Below the pieces are notes generated by a model that saw only the letters and a program-made list of their open reading frames with translations, searched no databases and was not told the DNA's origin. From positions 1 to 23,972 of the forward strand of contig NZ_CALKTQ010000062.1 in assembly GCF_937997465.1 (NCBI RefSeq): 23,972 nt of DNA, given 5' to 3'. A program made the translations under genes and the position numbers. Of the stretch, positions 16,104-23,348 are shown piece after piece; the first letter of the stretch is position 1, and each line of letters starts with the position of its first letter. This DNA is from an uncultured Campylobacter sp. Lineage in GTDB: Bacteria > Campylobacterota > Campylobacteria > Campylobacterales > Campylobacteraceae.

Positions 16104-16676
16104 TTACAGCTCAGTCCTGCTATCAAGCGCTTTCATAAGCGATAGAAGATCGATATTTTCGAGATTTACGCCTGTTGGTACGCCTTGGGCTATCTTGCTA
16201 AATTTAACGTCCAAATCGCTTAGCTTGTCCTCGATAAAAACCATCACCGCGTCGCTGCTAAGCCCCGGCGTGAGCGCGAAAATGATCTCAGTTACGCCGT
16301 TTTGGCGGATAATCTCGCGCAGTTTCTCGGTTTGCTCCGGCGTTATCTCCTCAAGCACAAAGTAGCGACCGCGGTAGATCGCGCTTTGCTCGAAAACCAG
16401 GATGTCTTTTGGGCTTTCTACGACGGCTAGCAGCTCTTTATCTCGTGTGTCGTCGCTGCAAATATCGCAAATTTCGTCCTCGCTAAGCCCGCCGCAAATT
16501 TGACATTTGCCCGTAAATCTCACGGCGTCCTCGATGCTTTGAGCGAGCTTTAGTCCGCCGAAGCTATCCTTTAGGCAGACGTGATAGGCGTAGCGCTGGG
16601 CGGACTTTTTGCCCACGCCAGGTAGCCGCTCAAAGGCCGCTACGAGTTCGTTAAATTTCTCAAGCCCTTTTTTCAA
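16104..16676 (-). CDS. recR: Recombination protein RecR, TTG start
   Basis: Acts with RecO to load RecA on gapped DNA. The order in 190 residues is an N-terminal helix-hairpin-helix (about 8-30, FERLPGVGKKSAQRYA), a four-Cys zinc finger (C58, C61, C70, C73), a Toprim domain (about 80-170, ELLAVVESPKDILVFEQ and FALTPGLSSDAVM) and the conserved IAQGVPTGVNLENID end. The start is TTG at 16674-16676, five bases after AAAGGA. It lies inside the end of racS (17-base overlap), so recR is likely translated from the racRS transcript. The same order, racR-racS-recR beside dnaJ, is found in C. jejuni as I recall it. Confidence 0.95.
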   Translation of the reverse strand: MKKGLEKFNELVAAFERLPGVGKKSAQRYAYHVCLKDSFGGLKLAQSIEDAVRFTGKCQICGGLSEDEICDICSDDTRDKELLAVVESPKDILVFEQSAIYRGRYFVLEEITPEQTEKLREIIRQNGVTEIIFALTPGLSSDAVMVFIEDKLSDLDVKFSKIAQGVPTGVNLENIDLLSLMKALDSRTEL

Positions 16677-17913
16677 CGCTTTCCTTTGGATTGGTACAAA
16701 TTTTAAATGAGTGATAGCTGTCCTCGTATGAGTATTTTAGGCTAAATTTGTGCATACGGCAGATGTGGTCGATAATGTAAAGCCCTAGCCCCATGCCACT
16801 GCTTTTACTGCCCTTTTCGCGGATAAAGGCTTGCATGTAGTACTCGATAGGATTTTGTAGCGGTTGACCTAGATTTCTCACGACGATACCGTCCGCGTCG
16901 CAGATAACTTGCGCCTTTTTGTCGTCGGCGTATTTTAGGGCGTTATCTATGAGATTTTTGATCGCGAGCGAAAAGAGCCCGAAATCCACGCGTAGCAATA
17001 TATCTCGGCGGATATCTACGCTCACTTTTTCTTCAAATTTATCGAGCATCAGCATGTCGCGCGCCTGATCAAGGACGTTTGAAAAGTACGACTCCTGATA
17101 GTTTAGCGCGTAGTTTTTGGATAGCAGCTGCTCGATCTTGCCAAACTCGTTTATGAGCATATCGAGACGCTCAAATATCGCTATCAAGCGGGTTTTGTGC
17201 GTAGGATTTTGCACCATTTCAGAGACTATGCGCCCCTTGCCGATCGGCGTTTTTAGCTCGTGCATGATCGTGCGTAAAAACAGCTGCCTAGAGCGCAAAA
17301 GCTCCCTGATTTTGCTAGCTGCGGCGTCAAATTCTATCGCGACCTTGGCGATCTCGTCGTCGGAGTCAGGTTTGGCGATATTTACGTCCATATTTCCGGC
17401 ACCAAATTTCCTGATATCAGAGCTTAGTTTTTTAAGCGGCATCAGCGACTTCATCACCGAAACGTAGAGCGATACAAGAAGCGCCGTCGTGAGTATAAAG
17501 CCCACCCAAATCGGGTCATTTATGTTTTTCGTATCGTCGCTTTCGAGTAAAATTTGAAACGAAGGATTTTTGATCTGCAGATACAAACTATCCTGAAAAA
17601 GCAGCGACTGAAAGAGTCCCAGCTGCGTTTGCTTAGCAAAGACCGTCTTGCCCGTGCTTATGACGTTTGCGACGGTTTTGTCGCTTTTAACGTAGGTTAG
17701 TCCAAAATTTCTAAAATAATTAGTCAAATCGCTAGGCGGATTTGACTTTTCGTATGAGGCGATGAGGTAGTTTATCGCATTTAGCTGCTTGTTTTTTATC
17801 TTTTCTAGCGCGTTATCTAGCTGTATGCTCGCAAACGTGTAGAATAAGATACAAACAAGCGAAAACGCTAGTGCGAAAACTACCGAAATTTTCGTGGTTA
17901 AGGAGTATCTCAT
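16660..17913 (-). CDS. racS: Sensor histidine kinase RacS
   Basis: Inner-membrane kinase of 417 residues: helix 1 (about 8-30), a periplasmic sensor loop (31-134), helix 2 (135-155), a HAMP-type linker (156-208) and a HisKA domain with the phosphoacceptor H218 in MHELKTPIGKG. The HATPase domain that follows has an N box with NLIDNALKY and a GMGLGLYI glycine loop. The G1 position reads VRNLGQPL instead of the usual DxGxG. The name rests on the cognate RacR next to it and on the recR/dnaJ neighbourhood of C. jejuni RacRS, which has been linked to growth temperature and to metabolism with alternative electron acceptors. Overlaps racR by 4 bases. Confidence 0.88.
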   Translation of the reverse strand: MRYSLTTKISVVFALAFSLVCILFYTFASIQLDNALEKIKNKQLNAINYLIASYEKSNPPSDLTNYFRNFGLTYVKSDKTVANVISTGKTVFAKQTQLGLFQSLLFQDSLYLQIKNPSFQILLESDDTKNINDPIWVGFILTTALLVSLYVSVMKSLMPLKKLSSDIRKFGAGNMDVNIAKPDSDDEIAKVAIEFDAAASKIRELLRSRQLFLRTIMHELKTPIGKGRIVSEMVQNPTHKTRLIAIFERLDMLINEFGKIEQLLSKNYALNYQESYFSNVLDQARDMLMLDKFEEKVSVDIRRDILLRVDFGLFSLAIKNLIDNALKYADDKKAQVICDADGIVVRNLGQPLQNPIEYYMQAFIREKGSKSSGMGLGLYIIDHICRMHKFSLKYSYEDSYHSFKICTNPKESVEKRA

Positions 17914-18581
17914 CCTATGAGTTTATAGCCTATTCCGCGTACCGAAAATATATGTTTAGGCGCTTTTGAGCTGTCGCCGATCTTGGTTCTTAGTCTGCCG
18001 ATGATGACGTCTAGGCTCTTTGAGTCCTTGTCTTTTAGGCTCTTGCAGTTATAAACTAGCTGCTCGCGAGAGACTGAAAAGCTGTGCTGTTTGATAAGGT
18101 AGCTCAAAATTTCATACTCTGCCGGTGTTAGCGTTAGGCTTTCGTTGTTATAGTAGATTTCGTGTCTGCGCTCGTCTATCCTAAATAGCGTATCTACGAC
18201 CTCTTCTTGCACTTCGTTGGTCTTTTTGTAGCGGCGGATTAGACTCATTATGCGCGCGTACATTTCCTTTGGATCGTACGGTTTTGGTAGATAGTCATCC
18301 GCGCCTAGCTGCAGGCCCACGACCTTGTCGCTGATGTCGCTGCGAGCAGAAGAGATGATGATAGGGATGTTGTATTTACTGCGGATCTCTTTGCACACTT
18401 CTAGGCCGTCCATGCCAGGTAGTGTAAGGTCTAGGATAAGCAGGTCGAAATTTTTCACTCCCGCACTTAGTCCCAAATAAGGATCTTCGAAATTTGTTAC
18501 TTTTATATTAAAATCGCTCAAGTACTCGGATAGGATTTGCGCGAATTCCGGATCGTCTTCAATCATTAAAACATTAATCAT
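17910..18581 (-). CDS. racR: Response regulator RacR (OmpR/PhoB type)
   Basis: A 223-residue receiver plus winged-helix regulator. The acidic pocket is E8, D9, D10; the phosphoacceptor is D51 in LILDLTLPGMDG; K100 sits in LPKPYDP. The C-terminal DNA-binding domain (about 125-223) carries TPAEYEILSYL and the recognition segment SLDVIIGRLRTKIG, ending in RGIGYKLIG. The receiver closely resembles C. jejuni RacR as I remember it. AAAGG precedes the ATG, and a TATAAT lies about 33 bases upstream on the minus strand. It overlaps racS in ATGA. It diverges from dnaJ, so a shared control region is possible. Confidence 0.9.
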   Translation of the reverse strand: MINVLMIEDDPEFAQILSEYLSDFNIKVTNFEDPYLGLSAGVKNFDLLILDLTLPGMDGLEVCKEIRSKYNIPIIISSARSDISDKVVGLQLGADDYLPKPYDPKEMYARIMSLIRRYKKTNEVQEEVVDTLFRIDERRHEIYYNNESLTLTPAEYEILSYLIKQHSFSVSREQLVYNCKSLKDKDSKSLDVIIGRLRTKIGDSSKAPKHIFSVRGIGYKLIG

Positions 18582-18613
18582 TTTAAGCCTTTCAAATAGA
18601 TTTAACGAAAATG

Positions 18614-18619
18614 ATTATA
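18614..18619 (-). promoter_or_regulatory. -10 promoter of racR-racS-recR
   Basis: Minus strand TATAAT, about 33 bases before the racR ATG, in an AT-rich 161-base region shared with the divergent dnaJ. Confidence 0.6.
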
Positions 18620-18703
18620 ACCAAAAAATGTTAAATTTTTTTTCCGAATTTACTATCCTCGTTTAAAATTCTCCCCCGCTTTGAATTTTTATAAATAATA
18701 AGA

Positions 18704-18709
18704 TAAAAT
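18704..18709 (+). promoter_or_regulatory. -10 promoter of dnaJ
   Basis: TAAAAT behind an A/T-rich run, 33 bases before the GTG start of dnaJ. I see no CIRCE-like inverted repeat here. Confidence 0.5.
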
Positions 18710-18742
18710 CACCCTTTAAATTTAAAAATTTTAGGAGATTTT

Positions 18743-19915
18743 GTGGAAATAGACTACTACGAAATTTTAGAAATCAGCAAAAATAGCGACTCTGAAACCA
18801 TAAAAAAAGCATTTAGAAAACTAGCGCTAAAGTACCATCCCGACCGCAATCAAGGCGACAAAGAAGCGGAAGAAAATTTTAAAAAGGTAAACGAAGCCTA
18901 TCAAGTGCTAGGCGACGAGGAAAAGCGCGCTATATACGATAGATACGGCAAAGCCGGGCTTGAGGGCAGAGGCGGCTTTAGCTCTAGCGGATTTAGCGCG
19001 GATTTTGATTTGGGAGATATCTTTAACTCGTTTTTTGGCGGCGGATTTAGCTCAGGCGCAAGCAGCCGCAAAAGAAGCAGCGACAAATATCCGCTTGATT
19101 TAGAGATAGCTCTTAGGATCAAATTTAACGAAGCGGTGTTCGGTGCTGAAAAAGAGATAGAATTTACGATCAAAAAGCCGTGCCAAACCTGCAAAGGCAG
19201 CGGCTCGAAAGACGGCAAAACGCACGTATGTCCGCACTGCGAGGGCAGGGGGCGGATATCGCAGCAAAGGGGCTTTATGAGCTTCGTGCAGGAGTGTCCG
19301 TACTGTAACGGCACGGGCGAAACGGTCAAGGATAGATGCTCTGATTGCGGCGGTAGCGGCTTTAAAGAGGAACGCCAAAGCGTCAAAGTAAATATCCCCG
19401 AGGGCATCGACGACGGCATGCGAATGCGCGTGAGCGAAAAAGGCAACGTCTCCTCAACTGGCGCCAGGGGCGATCTGTACGTGCATATCGAGGTTGAAGC
19501 CGACGAGCATTTCGTGCGCCATGAAAGCGACGTTTATATTGAGATTCCGGTATTTTTCACGCAGGCGATTTTAGGCGAGACGATCACGATCCCGACGCTA
19601 AAAGGCACGACCGAGCTAAAACTGCCAGTCGGCGCAAAAGATAAGCAGCAGTTCGTATTTGACGGGCTTGGCGTGAAAAACGTAAACAGCAAAAGATACG
19701 GCAGGCTCGTAGCTCAAATCTCCATAAAAACGCCAAAAGAGCTAACGGACGAGCAAATCTCTCTACTAAATCAGCTGCAAGAGAGCTTTGGTATCAAGGC
19801 GGGCAAGGCGAGCTACGACGAGGAAGAAGACGAAGGAATCTTGGACAAGATAAAAGGGTGGTTTAAAGGCGAAGAGGCCGATAGCAAAGGCAAGAAAAAG
19901 AGCAAAAAGGCGTAA
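18743..19915 (+). CDS. dnaJ: Chaperone DnaJ, GTG start
   Basis: Hsp40 partner of DnaK. The GTG at 18743 follows AGGAG with suitable spacing. The J domain (4-70) carries HPD at 32-34; a Gly/Phe/Ser-rich linker (about 73-112) follows; the zinc-binding domain has four CxxCxGxG units (CQTCKGSG, CPHCEGRG, CPYCNGTG, CSDCGGSG). The substrate-binding C-terminal domains come next. At 390 residues it is slightly longer than most DnaJ proteins because of an acidic then Lys-rich tail ending KGKKKSKKA. dnaK and grpE are not adjacent. Confidence 0.96.
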   Translation: MEIDYYEILEISKNSDSETIKKAFRKLALKYHPDRNQGDKEAEENFKKVNEAYQVLGDEEKRAIYDRYGKAGLEGRGGFSSSGFSADFDLGDIFNSFFGGGFSSGASSRKRSSDKYPLDLEIALRIKFNEAVFGAEKEIEFTIKKPCQTCKGSGSKDGKTHVCPHCEGRGRISQQRGFMSFVQECPYCNGTGETVKDRCSDCGGSGFKEERQSVKVNIPEGIDDGMRMRVSEKGNVSSTGARGDLYVHIEVEADEHFVRHESDVYIEIPVFFTQAILGETITIPTLKGTTELKLPVGAKDKQQFVFDGLGVKNVNSKRYGRLVAQISIKTPKELTDEQISLLNQLQESFGIKAGKASYDEEEDEGILDKIKGWFKGEEADSKGKKKSKKA

Positions 19916-19921
19916 ATCTAG

Positions 19922-20045
19922 GTCAAATTTGCCTTTTGACGGGCACAATCTTTCGTCAAATTTACCGAGTCGTTCGGACTTAAATTTGCGCTCGCTACAA
20001 AACGGCGCGTCAAATTTGACATTAAAATGCAAGATGAATAAATTT
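19922..20045. repeat. AAATTT-rich intergenic stretch upstream of the Sel1-repeat gene
   Basis: Five AAATTT words (19925, 19958, 19982, 20012 and 20040), two of them in GTCAAATTT context and one exact TCAAATTTGA at 20010-20019. Confidence 0.7.
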
Positions 20046-20627
20046 ATATTTTTAGCCGTTTTTACGGCGGTTTCTTTAAATGCGGCGAAGTGCGATACAA
20101 GCGGGCTGCAAAAAGATTGCGACGCGGGCGACCTTGAGAGTTGCGATAACTTGGGCCTTTCCTACATCGGCATCAAGCTTGAGGAGTGCGACCTGGGAAA
20201 AAACTACGAAAAGGCATTCGCGCTGTTTAAAAAGGCGTGCGACGGGAAGTACGTGCGAGCCTGCGTAAATTTGGGCGTCGCCTACCGCAAAGGCGAAGGG
20301 GTTAAAAAGGACGAACCAAAGGCCGCCGAGCTCTATAAAAAAGCCTGCGATAGCGGTTATTTGCTAGGTTGCGCAAATTTAGGCTCGCTTTATGAGCAGG
20401 GGCTTGGCGTCAAAAAAGACGCGCAAAAAGCGGGCGAAATCTGGCGCAAATCCTGCGAAGCAAAGGACGGGATGTCTTGCTTCAACCTCGGCGTGCTTTA
20501 CTATAACGCAATGCTTGGCGAAAAAGACGTAACTAGCGCAAAAAACTATCTACAAAAGGCGTGCGCATACGGCTGGAGTGAGGGCTGCGAAGCCGCGGAA
20601 GCGATAGAAAAAGCCGCGAAACGCTAA
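20034..20627 (+). CDS. Secreted Cys-rich Sel1-repeat protein (Hcp-like)
   Basis: From the ATG at 20034 the product has 197 residues; the frame extends 35 codons upstream, but that part is intergenic-type AAATTT-rich sequence, whereas this ATG opens straight into a signal peptide (about 1-18, ending LNAA). The mature part is built of Sel1-like helical repeats with five C-x7-C pairs, the arrangement of the Helicobacter cysteine-rich proteins, where each pair forms a disulfide within a repeat. Repeat phrases such as YKKACDSGYLLGCANLG recur. Expected location is the periplasm or outside the cell. No enzymatic function is assumed: some Hcp proteins bind beta-lactams, others interact with the host. 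The ribosome binding site is weak. Confidence 0.85.
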   Translation: MNKFIFLAVFTAVSLNAAKCDTSGLQKDCDAGDLESCDNLGLSYIGIKLEECDLGKNYEKAFALFKKACDGKYVRACVNLGVAYRKGEGVKKDEPKAAELYKKACDSGYLLGCANLGSLYEQGLGVKKDAQKAGEIWRKSCEAKDGMSCFNLGVLYYNAMLGEKDVTSAKNYLQKACAYGWSEGCEAAEAIEKAAKR

Positions 20628-20866
20628 ATTTGATAAAATTTTATGTCGGTCGAAAGCGGTGCAAAATTCAATTTGCGCCGCAGATTATTTGCGCTCAAAT
20701 TTGATTTTTATTTTACGCCAAATTTGACGGGTTGATTTGCGAATAACTACGGCGAAATTTACCCAAGAGCGGGGAGTTAAATTTGCTCTTTCAAATTTGA
20801 CGAAAACAAACGCGTCAAATTTGGCTCAAATTTCAGGGCAAATTTTACAAAATAAGCTTCAAATTT
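20626..20866. repeat. Dense cluster of AAATTT / TCAAATTTGA words
   Basis: Ten AAATTT words in 241 bases (starts near 20626, 20697, 20720, 20755, 20779, 20793, 20817, 20828, 20840 and 20861). Two are exact TCAAATTTGA palindromes (20695-20704 and 20791-20800). CAAATTTGACG at 20792-20802 and CGTCAAATTTG at 20813-20823 form an 11-base inverted repeat with a ten-base loop. The stretch separates the convergent Sel1-repeat gene and uvrC. I see no gene in it. Confidence 0.8.
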
Positions 20867-22673
20867 CACTCTCTTTTAGCTGCTCGATCTTGGCTGCTAC
20901 GCTCCTATTCGTCACCTTTTCTATTTCCTCGTTCGTTGCGGTCATTATCGCTTCAAAGCTACCGTAAAATTTAACTAGCTTTGCGATACTGCCCGCCGAT
21001 ACGCCCGCGTCTGCTAGCTTGCTAGCGCCCAGATCCTCCTTGCGCTTGGTTTTTTGATGAAAGGTAATGGCAAATCTGTGCGCCTCGTCACGAAGACGCT
21101 GAAAAAACTGTAGTCGTCTGTCGCCGACGGGCAATGTAAATACGCCGCTGCTAGCGTAAATTTTATCCCTCGCGCCGCCTTTTGCACGGTGGGCTTTGGC
21201 GTCTATTTTTTCTTTTGAGATGGCGAGTATATCGACGTTTGCGCCGCTGCTAGCGATGATATCCGAGGCGAGGTCTAGCAGCGCCTGGCCGCCGTCGATG
21301 AGCCAGAGATCGGGCGGACTAAGTTTATCAAACCGCAAAGCACGCTCTGTTAGCATCTGGCGCATCTGATCGTAGTCGTTTGCGTGGGAGAGGTGCATGT
21401 GGCGGTAGTGCTCCTTGGCGAAGTTTCCGTGCTCAAAGCGCACCATCGCGCCGACTGCGGCCGCGCCGAACATATGCGAGTTGTCGAAAGTCTCGATAGC
21501 GTACGGCGCGCAGGCTAGGCCAAAATACTCCTTTAGCTCGTCCAAAAACGCGTCGTCGTGGGTTTTTAGGTACTTTTGGATAAAGACCTGTGCGTTTGTT
21601 AGCGCCATCTCGCAGATGCGCTTTTTCTCGCCGATTTTAGGCACCGATATGCTAAATTTACGGCCGTGGCGAGCGGTTAAAATCTCCTCTACTAGACTTG
21701 CGTCCTCAAAGGCTTCTAGCGTGTAAATTTTAGCGCTCACGACTGGCGCGCCGGCCGGGAAGCTCTCTAAAACGATTTGCTTGTAAGCGTCGTTTAGATC
21801 GCCTTGCGAGCTCATTTTTGCGTTCGTGATGTTTTGATACACGCCGCTGATCTTGCCGCCGTGCACGCTAAAACGCACCGCGCAAAGTAAATTTTGCTCC
21901 GCGCCCACGGCAAAAACCTCAAAGTCCTCAAGCTTAGCCAGATCGACCTCGATTTTGACGTCTAGATCCTTGATCGCGTTGATTTTATCGCGCACGAGAG
22001 CGGCTTGCTCGTAGTTTTCGTTTTGGGCGTATTTGTTCATCAAATTTACGAGCTTTGGCAGCATAGAAAGCGGATTATTTAGCGCCGCGATCGCGCCGTC
22101 TACGACCTTAGCATAGTCTGCGGGCGAAATTTTGCTGATGAGCGGGGCCTCGGAGTAGCCGATCTGATAGGGCAGATAGGCACCCGTGGCTTTGAGCGCG
22201 CTTTTGCTTTGCACGAGTTTAAAGCTCAGCCTAAGCGCATCCAAAAGCTCGCGCGCGCCGCGAAAATATGGGCCGAAATACTTGACGTTTTTGCCTCGGA
22301 CGATCTTGCGCGTGATCTCAAAGCGTGGGAAATCCTCGTCCAAATTTACGTAGATGTAGGGATAGGTCTTATCGTCGCGCAGCAAGATGTTGTATTTGGG
22401 CCTTAGTTGCTTGATGAAGGAGTTTTCTAGTATCAGCGCGTCGGCCTCGCTGGGAGTGACGATGTACTCGAGGTGTACGGCCTCGCTGATCATCTTGTGG
22501 ATGCGCGGGCTGACCTTGGGCGAGGGGGCGAGCGCGGGCGTAAACGAAAAGTAGCTTTTAACGCGGTTTTTTAAAATTTTAGCCTTGCCGACGTAAAGAA
22601 GCTTGCCGGCCTTGTCGAAATACTGATAAACGCCTGGTTGGGCTGGCAGCGAGCGGATCTCGTCGATTAGCAA
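20859..22673 (-). CDS. uvrC: Excinuclease ABC subunit C
   Basis: Nuclease that makes both incisions in nucleotide excision repair. I favour the TTG at 22671-22673 (604 residues) because GGGAG lies seven bases upstream; an in-frame TTG at 22719-22721 would add 16 residues but has no close ribosome binding site. Domains: N-terminal GIY-YIG nuclease (PGVYQYF, LLYVGKAK), central linker, UVR motif (NENYEQAALVRDKINAIKDLD), RNase H-like nuclease with DNSH and LIDGGQALLDLA, and C-terminal helix-hairpin-helix pair. Unusually, the linker segment before the UVR motif, normally carrying four cysteines, has none (Y, S and L stand at three aligned positions). Confidence 0.95.
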   Translation of the reverse strand: MLIDEIRSLPAQPGVYQYFDKAGKLLYVGKAKILKNRVKSYFSFTPALAPSPKVSPRIHKMISEAVHLEYIVTPSEADALILENSFIKQLRPKYNILLRDDKTYPYIYVNLDEDFPRFEITRKIVRGKNVKYFGPYFRGARELLDALRLSFKLVQSKSALKATGAYLPYQIGYSEAPLISKISPADYAKVVDGAIAALNNPLSMLPKLVNLMNKYAQNENYEQAALVRDKINAIKDLDVKIEVDLAKLEDFEVFAVGAEQNLLCAVRFSVHGGKISGVYQNITNAKMSSQGDLNDAYKQIVLESFPAGAPVVSAKIYTLEAFEDASLVEEILTARHGRKFSISVPKIGEKKRICEMALTNAQVFIQKYLKTHDDAFLDELKEYFGLACAPYAIETFDNSHMFGAAAVGAMVRFEHGNFAKEHYRHMHLSHANDYDQMRQMLTERALRFDKLSPPDLWLIDGGQALLDLASDIIASSGANVDILAISKEKIDAKAHRAKGGARDKIYASSGVFTLPVGDRRLQFFQRLRDEAHRFAITFHQKTKRKEDLGASKLADAGVSAGSIAKLVKFYGSFEAIMTATNEEIEKVTNRSVAAKIEQLKESEI

Positions 22674-22680
22674 AATTTGA

Positions 22681-22685
22681 CTCCC
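22681..22685 (-). promoter_or_regulatory. Ribosome binding site deciding the uvrC start
   Basis: Minus strand GGGAG, seven bases before TTG at 22673-22671. It favours the shorter UvrC. Confidence 0.55.
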
Positions 22686-22728
22686 GCCGGTAAATTTGAG
22701 CTTTGGATTAAATTCGGCCAAATTTGAT

Positions 22729-23211
22729 TCATCGCGCCCCGCTTGATTCTTTGGCTAAATTTTGCTTTATAGCAAGGCGGATCTTTTCAAATCCTTCAAA
22801 AATCCGCTCGCTTTTGGCTAAATTTACAAACTCGCCTTTAGCAGGCTCGGTGTAGGTAAAAATTCGCTTTTTTTCGTATGGGTTGGTCGCTTTTTTAAAT
22901 TTTAAATGCTTTGTCACAAAAAATTTAACGTCCGTCACGCGAGCGAGCCTGCCGTCAAAATTTACGCTAGAATAGATTTTTAATAAGCCTTTTAACATTT
23001 TTATACTACTATCGCTTTTTAATTCCTGAAGTCCTAACGGATGAAACAGGGCGAAAAACAAAATGCCGTTTTTCTCGTAGCAAAAGGCGATGAGCCTGCG
23101 ATGATTTAGGCTTAAAAGCTGTAAAAAATCTCCGCATTCGCTACGGTTTTTTAACTCTTTATAAAAAGGATTATCAACAATATGTCGAATAATAGTCTTA
23201 GCGTCTTTCAT
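22729..23211 (-). CDS. Hypothetical protein, possibly DciA/DUF721-like
   Basis: A 160-residue basic, soluble protein with no signal peptide. The middle (about 47-80) reads as strand-helix: NGILFFALFHPLGLQEL, then a helix with MLKGLLKIYSSV. That order recalls the DUF721 core of DciA, the helicase loader found in most bacteria lacking DnaC, but the match is by eye and weak. The rest is Lys/Phe-rich. It lies just upstream of uvrC (7 to 55 bases, depending on the uvrC start), an association also present in C. jejuni as I recall (Cj1247c). Its ATG has no clear ribosome binding site, and its 5' end overlaps a divergent lipoprotein gene by 30 bases. Confidence 0.75.
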   Translation of the reverse strand: MKDAKTIIRHIVDNPFYKELKNRSECGDFLQLLSLNHRRLIAFCYEKNGILFFALFHPLGLQELKSDSSIKMLKGLLKIYSSVNFDGRLARVTDVKFFVTKHLKFKKATNPYEKKRIFTYTEPAKGEFVNLAKSERIFEGFEKIRLAIKQNLAKESSGAR

Positions 23212-23334
23212 AAGGCGATTTTAGCATTTTTTTTGTTAATTTTTATAGCAGGCTGCGGCCACAAGGGTGATCCGTTCTACGAAGCGCCGTCCGAGCCCTC
23301 AAACAGCAAAACCGAAAAGATAAATAAACTATAA
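23182..23334 (+). CDS. Small LptM-like lipoprotein
   Basis: A 50-residue frame: short N-terminus with His and Lys, a hydrophobic core (about 12-23) and lipobox IAGC with Cys at 25. The mature peptide begins CGHKGDPFYEAP. E. coli LptM (YifL) begins CGLKGPLYFPP, so the CGxKG start and the proline a few residues on are shared. LptM helps assembly of the LptD/LptE lipopolysaccharide translocon. AAGGA lies about eleven bases before the ATG, a little far. The stop is 14 bases before the nhaD start, so the two are probably cotranscribed. The assignment is by motif and size only. Confidence 0.75.
   Translation: MSNNSLSVFHKAILAFFLLIFIAGCGHKGDPFYEAPSEPSNSKTEKINKL
23218..23226 (-). promoter_or_regulatory. 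Possible extended -10 promoter for the hypothetical gene and uvrC
   Basis: Minus strand TGCTAAAAT. The expected start of transcription falls at or next to the ATG at 23211, which would give a leaderless message. The same bases are codons of the lipoprotein on the plus strand, so chance is possible. Confidence 0.35.
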
Positions 23335-23348
23335 ATCAAGGAGAGCAA

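Noticed and set aside
18582..18742. A heat-shock CIRCE or HrcA site before dnaJ
   Set aside because: No nine-base inverted repeat with the CIRCE sequence is visible; only simple -10 boxes.
18901..19446. A long minus-strand frame opposite dnaJ
   Set aside because: It lies wholly within the DnaJ zinc-finger coding region, and its Pro/Leu/Ser-rich product is what antisense reading of Gly/Cys-rich codons gives.
19922..19940. GTCAAA/TTTGAC hairpin just after dnaJ as a terminator
   Set aside because: The stem is only six AT-rich pairs and is followed by GGGCAC, not a T run.
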